From Chaetomium olivaceum (lineage: Eukaryota; Ascomycota; Sordariomycetes; Sordariales; Chaetomiaceae): 64,000 nucleotides of DNA. This document shows, one piece after another, positions 54,968 to 64,000 of the stretch. The stretch lies in NCBI GenBank assembly GCA_039881045.1, contig JAYWVB010000037.1, positions 1 to 64,000 on the forward strand. Reading direction: 5' to 3'. Position 1 is the first letter of the stretch. Each line of letters opens with the position of its first letter. The notes below the pieces were generated by a model. That model searched no databases. It saw nothing but the letters and a program-made list of their open reading frames with translations, and was not told where the DNA came from. A program made the position numbers and the translations under genes.

Positions 54968-55577
54968 TTGTTTGAAAATATATTATTATTCATACTCCGC
55001 TGTGCCTTAAGGCGTGCCGGACCCTCAGCTATTTACTGTACAGGAAAACCGCGCCCTCACAGGCCGGATGAAAAACCCATACCAATCTTCAAGGAAAGTA
55101 CGCGTGTGTGAGCCTGCGAATACAAAGAGAGGAGGCCCCCTAGCCTCCGAAGGAGGGGCGTGTTAGGCGCCGCCGCTTCCAGCTCGAGCCTCCTAGCCAA
55201 ACTGTACATCGGCAGCCTTCCTGAGTCCATCAGCCATCCCAGGACCCTCCTCGTGAGCCGTGCTGTTGCAGGATCAATACCGTGCAGAACAGAGTAAAAG
55301 TCCCGTCGCGTTCGAATTCCAGCTCTCCCCCATCTTCGAGTCAGCGGTGGGGCCAAACACCACACTACCAGGTGCTCGGCAGTCTCCCGTCCTTCGCCGC
55401 ACTGGCAGGCGGGCGTTAGGATCTCTGGGACTCCTCGTGTAAACAGAAAGTCCCGTAGGCCTATTGCCCCCGTTAGGATCTGGACCAGCAGAGAACTCCT
55501 CGCCTTGGTGAGACCGTCGTGCCGTCTTAGGGTTTCCTCTCGGAATAGCGTCTCTCGCTGATGGTTGTTTGAAAATA
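54968..55577 (-). mobile_element. 5'-truncated Tad-type LINE with target-site duplication
   Basis: The element body is 54981-55564, read on the minus strand. It encodes the end of a LINE ORF2: LRRHDGLTKARSSLLVQILTGAIGLRDFLF, then PACQCGEGRETAEHLVVWC (the C-x-C ... H ... C zinc motif after the reverse transcriptase/RNase H part), ending about 55057. On the minus strand the 3' end is an AAT-repeat tail. TTGTTTGAAAATA flanks both sides (54968-54980 and 55565-55577) as a 13-bp target-site duplication. The reverse transcriptase and endonuclease are missing, so the copy is dead on arrival. Confidence 0.8.
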
Positions 55578-56056
55578 ATAATAAAGAGAACCGGGACCCA
55601 GGAGGAGTCGGGTGGGAGATATTATACCTAGGTAAGTTGGAGGGCGGGGCGCACTGTGAAAGACCACTCACTGCAGGTTCATGGAAACTCAAGGTGTGAC
55701 AGAAGGCCCGAGCAAGCTTAGACACGAGTAACAACAACTCAACTCTGAGACTCTCTCAGGTAGAGAATTACCATTGGGCGAGTTTATTCTCATGAAATGA
55801 AGAATGTGACATTCCATAAATGATAGTATATTCAAGTCCCGAACCATAACTATACAAGTCATAGAAAGCTAAATGAGTGTGAAGCCCAGAACGCAAGCCG
55901 AATATCAAAGCAAGAAGTGAACCCAAACAGAAGCCTAACCGAAACTCAACCAAAGTCCAATCCGACTTCAATCCCTTCCTCATCACCTCAACACTCCCGC
56001 AGCTCTATGGCATCCCCGTTATGTACAGCCAGCCAAGCAAGCAAGCAGCGCCTGCT
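55578..56056. other. Intergenic region
   Basis: A/T-richer spacer right of the LINE; nothing recognised. Confidence 0.5.
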
Positions 56057-56361
56057 TTAGTAGACCCTGTAGCTGCGAATCTTGCGCGCGCTCATCTTGT
56101 GAGTGCCCTTGCCGTTGCGGTAGCTGAGGCCGCGGCAGCCCTTGTTGACGAAGAGCTCGAAGGTCTTGGGGTCGGCAATGATCGGGGTCGAGCCGTCGAA
56201 CTTGGCCTTGTTGACGTTGAGCACGGGCGTGAAGAGATGTCCTTGCAGCCGCTGTCGAGCGTGCCGTGCATGCTGACCTTGCGGCCGCCAGTGGCCCAGA
56301 GGTCGAGCTTCCAGGCGGAAACGAGGGGGAGGGCGACGAGGAGGATGCTGCTGGCCTTCAT
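56057..56361 (-). CDS. Small secreted protein, frameshifted
   Basis: MKASSILLVALPLVSAWKLD is a signal peptide. The mature protein has few cysteines (SGCKDI, KGCRGLSY) and ends in ARKIRSYRVY. The first part and the last part lie in different frames; the switch falls at 56231-56236, where one base appears missing in GACATC-TCTTC. With it the protein is 101 residues and reads smoothly (FTPVLNVNKAKFD, FELFVNKGC). Short, secreted and basic; fungal relatives exist but no function is known. The 5' leader holds a CAACAC/TCAAAC simple repeat. Confidence 0.65.
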
Positions 56362-57827
56362 GGTGATGATTTTTGGTTCTGAAACTGGGGGGTTAGTGGG
56401 TTCGAGGGTGAGGTGAGGGCAAGATTGATGGGGCCACTCACTGTTGGTGGTTTTGATGTGTTTGATGTGTTTGATCTGTGAGACTGTGTTGGCTGCTGTG
56501 GAGGCTGGTGCTGTGGATGTTGATGCTGGTGAATATTCTGCTTCAACTCGGGGGAAACTGACCCTTTAAGTACTCATCTCTTGCTCAGCTTCATGCTCAA
56601 CGTGTTCCGCCGCCGTCGATACCTTCTCGCGCAGGAATGCAGCGAGAGACCATCAGCTCGGACGGTCGTTCATCGAGACTGTCAGATCCTTACTTTGAAC
56701 CATGGCTTCCAAAACATTGGAAATTAGACCGTGATCACGGCATCAACGAACTGTTGTCGTTGACCTGAGTTGCGCCGCCGCCGTGTCATGGTCCTCCTTT
56801 AGAGCAAGCACTGTAACCCACTCCTCTAACCATGGTAGCAGCCAGCGCCACTGCGGGGATGCTGCGGTCTGAGATGCTCGATATGCTAAGCAGATGCTCT
56901 TAAAACCGATGTGGCGGAGCTCCGGGGGAATGTTGACACGGGCAATTTTAAGGTAAGCATCACTACTGAGCTGAAAGTTAAAAGGCTTGGGGCCGCTCCC
57001 GTCCTATGGATGGGTTACAGCCGAGGTAGCTTGGCGGTCAATATTTACGGTTGGACCCCAATTTAGATGTATCGGTGTTATGTTCCGCCGCGCTGTGCCG
57101 GCTATGGATGGCTACCGCAGTGGATGATTGGGCAAAGCATGCCTCACATTGCATGCTCTGCGAGACCAGGGAGTAAAGCGTCGTCAATCACAACGGTGTT
57201 TGTTTGATACCAGTACAGGTGGTTGCTGACATCTGCCAACCAACCCTTCGTTCTAAGAGAGACTGCAAGCCACTTGGAAGCTGGATACCACTCACTCCCT
57301 CCCATCTTTCCGTGAGGCGGTGTGTGCTATTCTGGGGAAGCAACTGAGAACTCATCAATGCCATATCTGCCTATTCAAAGGTTTAATTGATGCCCAGTCG
57401 CTACCCAGCCGCCACGGCGCCCATGGTTCCTCCGGTTTGCAAATAAGCCTATACCATCATATCCCATTACTGCTCTTAACGTGCAGGAACATTCCCCAAT
57501 CTCTTCAGCCGTGTTACCCAAGCCTATGCAGGATACTCACCGAGTCGAAGATTCATGCCCCTTTCGAACGAACCTCGGCTGCGGGAAGGCGGATTATCGT
57601 GATGACCAGTTCGCCCCTGCATAACCACACCCGGTTACCAAGATTGCAGGCGTTATTGTGATTACACCCGCTTCGAAAGACGGAACGGTTGGATCTGATA
57701 CGAGATGCAGGTCCAACCCTACCCCTCCTCTCCCGTTCTCCTTACGCAGGAGTTACCACCGCCCGAGCAAACAAGCCACACCCAAACGACGAGCACACCC
57801 ACCCAACCAACACCCCTTACGTCCTAC
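56362..57827. other. Intergenic region
   Basis: Leader of the small secreted protein, then about 1.2 kb in which no gene is supported. Confidence 0.5.
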
Positions 57828-59188
57828 CTACGGCATCCTCTCCCCCACAAACGCCCCCTGGCCCCCGACCGCAACAACCAACACCACGGGATCCCCAGCC
57901 TCCACCTTCCCACTCTGATCCCTCCCCCCATCCGGCTGCACATCATCATACGCAAACGCATACCCCTTTCCGTCCAGATTACACTCATGCACCACCCTTG
58001 CATAATGATTCGCCGGATCGCTCACATAAAACGTCTCTGGCTGTGACGGGTGGTCCGGCGTGGCGCAGATGCAGCCGCGCTGGAAGGCGGCGGCCAGGCG
58101 CGGGATGATGGCGTTGCGTACCGGTGAGGGGCCGGTGGTGAAGGGCCCGCTGTTGCAGCCGAGGATGTCGGCTGTGGTTGGGGAGCGAAGGCTTCCGTGC
58201 CGATGAGTAGGGTGGAGGAGCCGGCGGGGACGTAGCCGGTGAGGATGCCCGGGGCGGCTTGGGTGTTGATGCGCAGGACGGAGTGGGATAACTCGGCTTG
58301 GGGGTGAGGTTGCTGTGCTCCCGGAGGTGGGGGTGGTGCTGGATTGGGGTCGGGCTTCCGGCGGAGGAGGGAGAGGCGGAGTCTCTGGTGGAGGTGCTTT
58401 TTGGATGGCTCCGGGTGTTGTTCTTGTTGTTGTGGTTGTGATGGAGATGGTGGTGGTTGTTGTTGGGAAGCGGACTCGGAGTACTTTTTCCACGCAGCTT
58501 CGACAAGTGGCTCAAAGTATCCGTCGAAACTCGCGCCTACGGCATTGCCATGTGTCGGGCTCAGCGCCCGCAGCGGCTTGTCGTGCCCATTGGACTGCAC
58601 GATGAGCTTGTCCCACGGCCGGCCATCCCTAGCGGTCTGCTCCCTCAACCCGGCACACACTCTCTCCAGGCCGTCGGGAGTCATCCCGCTGACTCGCTGC
58701 ACGCCGCCGCCGTTGGTTTGCAGTGTCAGAGCGATGGGCAAGCGAGGCACGAAGTCGACGTAGCTGATGTTGGCGAATAGCTGGTCGTTGTTGAGGGTGA
58801 ATTCGCAAAACGAAAAGTCAACGTCGGCGTTGGGGTCGCTGGGGTTAAGGACGGACGGCTCGACGAGGGCGGCACCACCGCCAGGCCCACCTGGATTCCG
58901 TAGGAAAGTGAGTTGCTTTTCGGCGCTGAACCATATGCGCCCGCCGGCCATCTGCGGGATGGTCACAGTTACGGTGTTCCCCGGAGGACCGAGCGGGATA
59001 GCGCAGTCTTGAGTAAGTGGTTGCAAGATGGTGCCTGGCGGTGGTGACTCGGGATAGTAGAGGTCTCTGCCGTTGGGTTTGAGGAAGACGCGGGCCATGT
59101 TGTGCTGGATAGCCAACCCAGTGATGAATGCGTGGACATTGTGAGAACTTGTTTGGTTGGCTAGCTGAATTTTGAGTGAACTCGGCAT
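57828..59188 (-). CDS. Glycoside hydrolase family 64 (beta-1,3-glucanase-like), frameshifted
   Basis: The ATG at 59188 starts SLKIQLANQTSSHNVHAFITGLA, the GH64/thaumatin-like opening. CAIPLGPPGNTVTVTIPQMAGGRIWFS, EPSVLNPSDPNADVDFSFCEFTLN, NISYVDFVPRLPIALTLQT and GLERVCAGLREQ follow, then an unusually long disordered Gln/Pro/His-rich insert of about 60 residues. The part after TEAFAP is in another frame: TADILGCNSGPFTTG, RNAIIPRLAAAFQRG, NHYARVVHECNLDGKGYAFAYDDVQPDGG. The switch is in GGGG at 58180-58183, one base short. The corrected length is 453 residues. No signal peptide follows the chosen start, and the upstream extension is not a convincing one, so the protein may be intracellular or unconventionally exported. 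Confidence 0.82.
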
Positions 59189-59605
59189 CGTGGCTGGCTG
59201 GTGGGAGTTCGCATATAAGAATTTGTTCGCTCGGGGGCGTCTAGAGCTGATGAGGATGAACAGCAACGAAGGCTAGGTAATTAGAAGAAGCTGTCACTGT
59301 GGGGAGGCGGAAACTTGGAAACTTGGATTTGGATCCAAGTTAACCCGCTTTTAGACTAAGTTGCTGACTTAGCAAGGCTTAGCTCATGCACAGGAGACGT
59401 CTTAGATCAAAACAGGAGGTTGGTACCTACATGTACAAATTCGTAGATTTGTGAGGTAGGCAGCCCCTTTTCCACCCAGACAACAAGCGCCACGGTTTAA
59501 TTGGACTGCTGTTTTTGACCGGTGCATGAATTCTGCCGAACTATTATTTGCACCAGTATCCCGATCCTCCAGGTGTCGGTAAGCGAAAGTCAAGAGGCGT
59601 AGAGA
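59189..59605. other. Intergenic region
   Basis: Spacer between the GH64 promoter and the HeLo gene 3' end; no gene. Confidence 0.5.
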
Positions 59606-61500
59606 TCATCTTCCATGTCCATCTTCCATGTCCTCATCCTCGTTTGGCACACCTCTACTCCCTACTCCCACTGACCCGTTATCGGACTTTTGGCGCTTTC
59701 CCTCAGAATATAGAGGGCTTGAAGATCTCCTGACCCTCGGCGTATCTCCTCGGACCTGCTGTTGGGTCACGATGTCGTCCGCAGTCAACGAACTGGACAT
59801 TGGCGTCTGTGGGGCCAGGTGACTGCTAATGAATTGCGACTCGATAAAGCGTCCAAGAAGGGACCGAGTCGGGCGGATATTGTACGTATTGAGCTCCCAT
59901 ATGTCCATCGGGATGGGTATTCGTCCTGGTGCTTTCTGAATAAGAGTGGCAAGATAGTCGGCCTCGCCAATGACCAGAACCCGTTTCGCTAGGCTTCCAG
60001 TTCTCGTCGCATTTTCCTCGTATCTGTAGAGCTGTTCGTGCTTGAGGTGATCGAGCCGGCGGTCCAGCCAAACGCTATCCAGGAATGAAGCAAGATAGTT
60101 GGTTTCACTTTCACCAGCCTTAGATTCCCATTCCCGAACCTGTTCAAGTGTAGTCGCCAAACCCAGCGTTCGATCAACCTCGGCGCAACAACTGGACGCC
60201 AGCCGGTCGTCAGGGCGAACTTGGATTTTGAAAAAAGGTGACGATAGTCGTTTGCTGAGAGAGAGTGCAGTGTGAATAAGGCACACACAAGGGGCGCAGT
60301 AGATGAAGAGGCTGAGAAGTGGGAGCCGATGCGACATGTACGCTCTCTGCGCGTCTGTGAGACTCGATTCTTGCGCTTTGAGAACTTCTCCCACTGTTTC
60401 GTATTCGTAATTCTCGATTTCCTCTCGGACTCCAATCATGCGCTCGATTAGTTGCCATAAAGTATTTCCTCCGTTTGGATTCTTAGAGGAGATGTCCCAT
60501 TGAGACGTCCCATAGGTTGGAAAATCAGCTGCCTGTGATCCGAGATCTCGCATGACACAAGGATTCTGAATTTGTAGCTTGCGACACTTGCTCGTCAGCA
60601 CGAAATATTTCTTGCACTGCTTCACTTCAGATAAAAGCAAATCTGTACCACTGTAAGCAAGAGTTGCGCTGGCCTTTGGGAGAGTCAAAGTGAGAGGTAT
60701 GTACCCAGATCAACAGAGTTGGACGTTGTGCGGGCGTTGGGGAAGTTTGTCTTTTCCATACCCTCCGTATCTCTCAAGCGCTCCTCTAAAGTTCTGCGAT
60801 CGACCGTTCCAGCCTCTGTCAAAGACCTAGTAGAGGCAGCTGCCTGCGAGTAAGCCCGGTGCGAACCCTCGGTGGCTTCTTCGATGATGACGAGATGCGA
60901 GATGTCCACGATGGATTCGATATCTTCAATTATGATACGATCTTGAATTTCCGGAGCGACAATGATGAGCTCGTAGAGACTGTCGACGAGATTGCTGAGG
61001 TCGTTTACCAGGTCCTGGAACTTCTCCTTTTCATACACTGCCCATTTGATCCTCGCGATTGTGCTCCTTCGGGGTACTGCGCTTAGTTTTGACGAGTTCC
61101 GGGTCCAAAACCGACTGGCAGACGTCTGGAAGACCGTATGACTCTTCCTGCTGATATAATCGACGGCTCTCTCCAAAGAGGTGTCCAGGTTTGGTACTCC
61201 GCATGACGTTCGTAATTTCTCCAGTCTGTTAAAAGACTCTGGACCTGGATGAGGATACGTCGAACAACATCGACCACGCGCTCATCTAGCAGCTGCGGAT
61301 TCTGGCCGCTTGCGGAGAAGATTCCAATATTGTCGCCCCAGATCAAAAGACGCGTTTTTTTCGATGTCTAGCTTTAGCAGGACGACCTCGATGGCTTCAT
61401 TAGCATGCTGGGCAAGTTTGAAGTAGCCGAATGCGTCTACGCAGGCGCTGAAGAGACCCGCCAGTCCAACGAGAAAGGCCGGAACCTCGAGCCCAGACAT
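59606..61500 (-). CDS. HeLo-domain protein (prion-inhibition and propagation type), frameshifted
   Basis: The ATG at 61500 starts SGLEVPAFLVGLAGLFSACVDAF, the hydrophobic N-terminal helix of HeLo domains, then FKLAQHA, LLKLDIEK, RLLIWGDNIGIF, LLDERVVDVVRRILIQVQ and LERAVDYI. HeLo domains (HET-S, HELLP type) insert in membranes and kill the cell when triggered. About 400 further residues (YSGTDLLLSEVKQCKK, TLWQLIERMIG, ADYLATLIQKAPGRIPIPM) match no domain I know, and no HET-S amyloid repeat is seen. Three single-base breaks lie at T7 61355-61361 (one extra), near 61221 (one missing) and CCC 60704-60706 (one missing); taken together the length is 631 residues. It is divergent from the NLR at 61.9 kb, about 410-670 bp apart. 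Confidence 0.75.
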
Positions 61501-61911
61501 GACGACTGCAACTGGCGCACACGCAGGGACTCTTCGGGGGAGAGTTCGGTGATGCAGTGATAAATCAATATTGTATGACAAAGGAGGACGGTGGACTGGA
61601 CTAGAAACGAGATTTGATTCAGGTCGCATTACAGAGTGAGCGGGCGGGACACGTTTACTCGTTTCAATGGCAGCTCAGTTACTTAAAGTGTGCCTTGACA
61701 ATTTGCCCAGTGGCTGAGCAGCTGCTGCTGGCAGAAGCGGTCAGAGAAGTAACGCGACGCGTTAGTAACGTGGCGGCGGCTGAGCCGCTGGGTCGAGACG
61801 AGCTCGAGCAATCAGAACTCGGTGGTCCTGATCACAGCATTTGTCACTTCTCATCGACACCCTGTGACTCGCTACCTCAGGTATCTAGGTGAGATAACTT
61901 ACCTAGGTAGG
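61501..61911. promoter_or_regulatory. Shared divergent promoter between HeLo and NLR genes
   Basis: 411 bp between the HeLo start and the earliest NLR ATG candidate. Contains a palindromic ACCTAGGTA/TATCTAGGT pair at about 61880-61910. No gene on either strand. Confidence 0.45.
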
Positions 61912-64000
61912 ATGTCACGCACTGGCATTTTCCAGATCACGGCGCGACCACAAGGGTGTGACCTCGAGTCCCAACTCCCAACCGGTGGGTCGGTCCCAGT
62001 TAAGGGAAAAGGCAAATTATAAACAGCGATCTGATCTACCCCGTCTTCGTCTTTTTCACTGGAAGGTGGAATCGGGAATAAAGCCACCCCTTCAAATAAC
62101 GTGCCCAGCCCGCTACTCTGTCGCCAGAACAGCTGAGTTCTTTGGAGTCCCATCAAAGGTCGCTACTCTCCAGATGAAGAGTGTCCCCGTCTGTCTCCAG
62201 CAGAGCTTGAAAAACACCGAATGGTCGCTACCGAGTGTGGGAGGAAAGGCTGCCGATGTCCTTATCCTCGATTCCCACTTTGAGGGTATAACCATCCTTT
62301 CCAATCCACCACCATCCCAATACCATACAGACTGCATTGCCCTCTCGGGCCTGGCAAGCCATCCGTTCGGCTCCTGGCAGCCGCGCGAGCCGGATAAGAC
62401 GTTCATGTGGATCCGAGACGCCGTTCCAGCGGCGCTCCTAGGAGTCAGGACAGCAATATATGGATACGACTCCAAGCTCATAGATAGCAGATCTTTCCAG
62501 TCCATCAGCGATATTGCACGGGTCATCATTCTGCATCTCAAGTCTGGAGGATGGAACCTCCCTTCGTCCAAATCTCTGGTCTTTCTCGCCCACAGTCTGG
62601 GATGTCTGGTGCTCAAGGAGGCTATCGTTCAAATGGCCGACCATGACGAAAGCGTGTCTAGCATTCTTCGCAACGTACGAGGAGCCATCATGTTCGGCGT
62701 CCCAAGCCTCGGCATGGAGCAATCACACCTTATGGCCATGGTTGAAGGGCAACCTAACGAGTCGCTCGTCCAAGATCTGTCTCGATATGGGGGAGGCGAC
62801 TATGTCCGTGAGCTCAACACGCGCGCTTTGAGGGACTGTGTTTTCTCAGAAAAAGACGAATCCACTGGGCGTACGAGATCAAAGAATCGCCCACTGTGAT
62901 AGTACGTTTAGACACCTACGCTGGAGCTGAGCTTAGGAGGTACTGACCCGTAGCAGCAACCTTCAGATGGGTCGTGGGATAGGTGCGGCCCTTATAGAGT
63001 CCTGGTCAACCCTGACTCAGCTACATTCCACCACTACCGGAAGAACAAGTCTGTCACCATTCCAATTGGCAAAGACCACTCCAACATGGTTAAATTCGGT
63101 AGAGGCGACCCCTATCTTGGAATAAGTATCAACTCGATCTCGGATATCTGTCCCGCTGCGCAACCGACCAACCAGCAGGACCCGGCAGGATTTAGTGGCA
63201 TCGCGGTGGGCTCGGCTGCTGCTCAGCACCTCTTTCTTGAAGCGCTACCTAGTGCGGGCTACAGAGAACACAACAGCCATTCTTCGCTGGTAGAGTTGGA
63301 CGAAATTATGTCGGCCCTAGAAGGTATGCTCGCTTTGCCCCCCAAGGGATCCGCATTTGATCACAGGAGTCTGATGAAAGACATGAACAGAGTTACACGA
63401 TACGCTCTTCTCCACGCAGCTTAGTTTTCGCCTGGAGAGCATCGATGACCCGTTCAGAGACACCTTCAATTGGGTTTTTGACCTCCCAGTGTTCGCACAG
63501 CGGCTCCAAGAAGGTTCTGGACTTTTTTTTGGATCCATGGTAAGCCTGGATCGGGCAAATCAACACTCATGAAGTTCATCTTCCAGAGTCGCCAGACCTG
63601 GGAGCTTTTGCACAACTGGCAACGGAAATCACTCGAGGTAATAGCCGGATTCTTCTTCCACTATCGAGGCTCGAGCCTCCAAAAGTCTTTCGAGGGTGTA
63701 CTCCGCAGCCTCATACTGCAAATCATAAGGTATCTTCTGTTCGAGATCCTTATCTCAAGGTCCACGAACCTACCTGGAAAAAGTATAAATCAACGATGAA
63801 AGAACTAGTCAGGCAAAAGAGCGAGCTAGTGTCTGTAGATCTTGCACAGAGTTCAGAGAAGATTAGGGAAGAGTTCTTGCGCTATATTTCTGCCCAGCAG
63901 CAAAAATACGCTCACGATGCGACGGCCGACCGAGCACGACTCGACAAATCGACCTTCAATCTGAACTGGAATTCCTAAAACCATGCCTTCCACCGGGTGC
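61912..64000 (+). CDS. NLR protein: SesB-like alpha/beta-hydrolase plus NACHT, partial at window end
   Basis: The clear coding part starts by 62174 (ATG in frame); an earlier ATG at 61912 belongs to a different frame and its joining is unresolved. First domain: VATLQMKSVPVCLQQSL, DSHFEGITIL, DCIALSGLASHPFGSWQ, DKTFMWIRDAVPAAL, AIYGYDSKLID, and nucleophile elbow FLAHSLGCLVLKEAI, then RGAIMFGVPSLGMEQSHLM. This is the SesB-type lipase-like effector. After a 55-bp intron (62902-62956): SDGSWDRCGP, VLVNPDSATF, KDHSNMVKFGRGDPYLG. From about 63420: RLESIDDPFRDTFNWVFDLP and Walker A IHGKPGSGKSTLMKF of a NACHT NTPase, then FFFHYRGSSLQKSFEGVLRSLI. Frame breaks occur at 62841-62844, about 63405, the T8 run 63523-63530 and near 63740 and 63975. 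The repeat region lies outside the window. Confidence 0.75.

Overview
This window is nuclear DNA of a filamentous ascomycete, most likely a GC-rich Sordariomycete (Sordariales-like). The signs are short 50-90 bp introns with GTAAGT/GTACGT-type donors and CTRAY branch points, long C-rich and G-rich coding runs, and lineage-typical families: DUF1996, con-6, HET, HeLo, fungal NLR, GH64, Crypton and a Tad-type LINE. No bacterial operon structure, rRNA or CRISPR array was seen. About 25 protein genes, one intron-containing tRNA and two transposable-element insertions can be supported. Names rest on remembered family motifs, since no search could be run.

Layout. 0-7 kb: a small Cys-knuckle ORF, a secreted DUF1996 protein, a secreted AA1-like protein, and a secreted GH18-like barrel protein on the minus strand. 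8.4-11 kb: a Crypton DNA transposon with a complete tyrosine recombinase. 11.9-21.6 kb: housekeeping genes, namely peptidyl-tRNA hydrolase, the amphiphysin-like BAR protein Hob3/Rvs161, a second BAR protein with a proline-rich tail, and the TFIIH/CAK cyclin Ccl1. 22.2-26 kb: a large UBE2O/BIRC6-like E2 with a Cys-rich N-terminal region. 28.8-31.4 kb: an ammonium transporter with GATA motifs upstream, an elongator tRNA-Met, and a con-6-like protein. 32.6-34.4 kb: a HET-domain incompatibility-type gene. 36-51 kb: dienelactone hydrolase, a small secreted RNase T2 C-terminal-like protein, a small membrane protein, a 2-hydroxyacid dehydrogenase, a single-pass surface protein, GAR transformylase and an F-box protein. 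51.3-59.2 kb: a PAN-like GPI-anchored protein, an NmrA/isoflavone-reductase-like gene, a 5'-truncated LINE with target-site duplication, a small secreted protein, and a GH64 glucanase-like gene. 59.6-64 kb: a HeLo-domain gene arranged head-to-head with an NLR gene (SesB-like hydrolase + NACHT) that runs off the window.

Two points dominate. First, the right end is a candidate allorecognition/immune pair: a putative membrane-active HeLo effector and an NLR sharing a divergent promoter, with a separate HET gene elsewhere in the window. Second, about ten otherwise well-preserved genes carry single-base insertions or deletions, mostly in homopolymer runs. In each, the other frame resumes the same conserved family, and the corrected lengths come out divisible by three. 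This looks more like consensus error than gene death, although the NmrA-like gene, with about ten such breaks, could be a true pseudogene. Anyone using plain ORF calls here will get truncated products for these genes.
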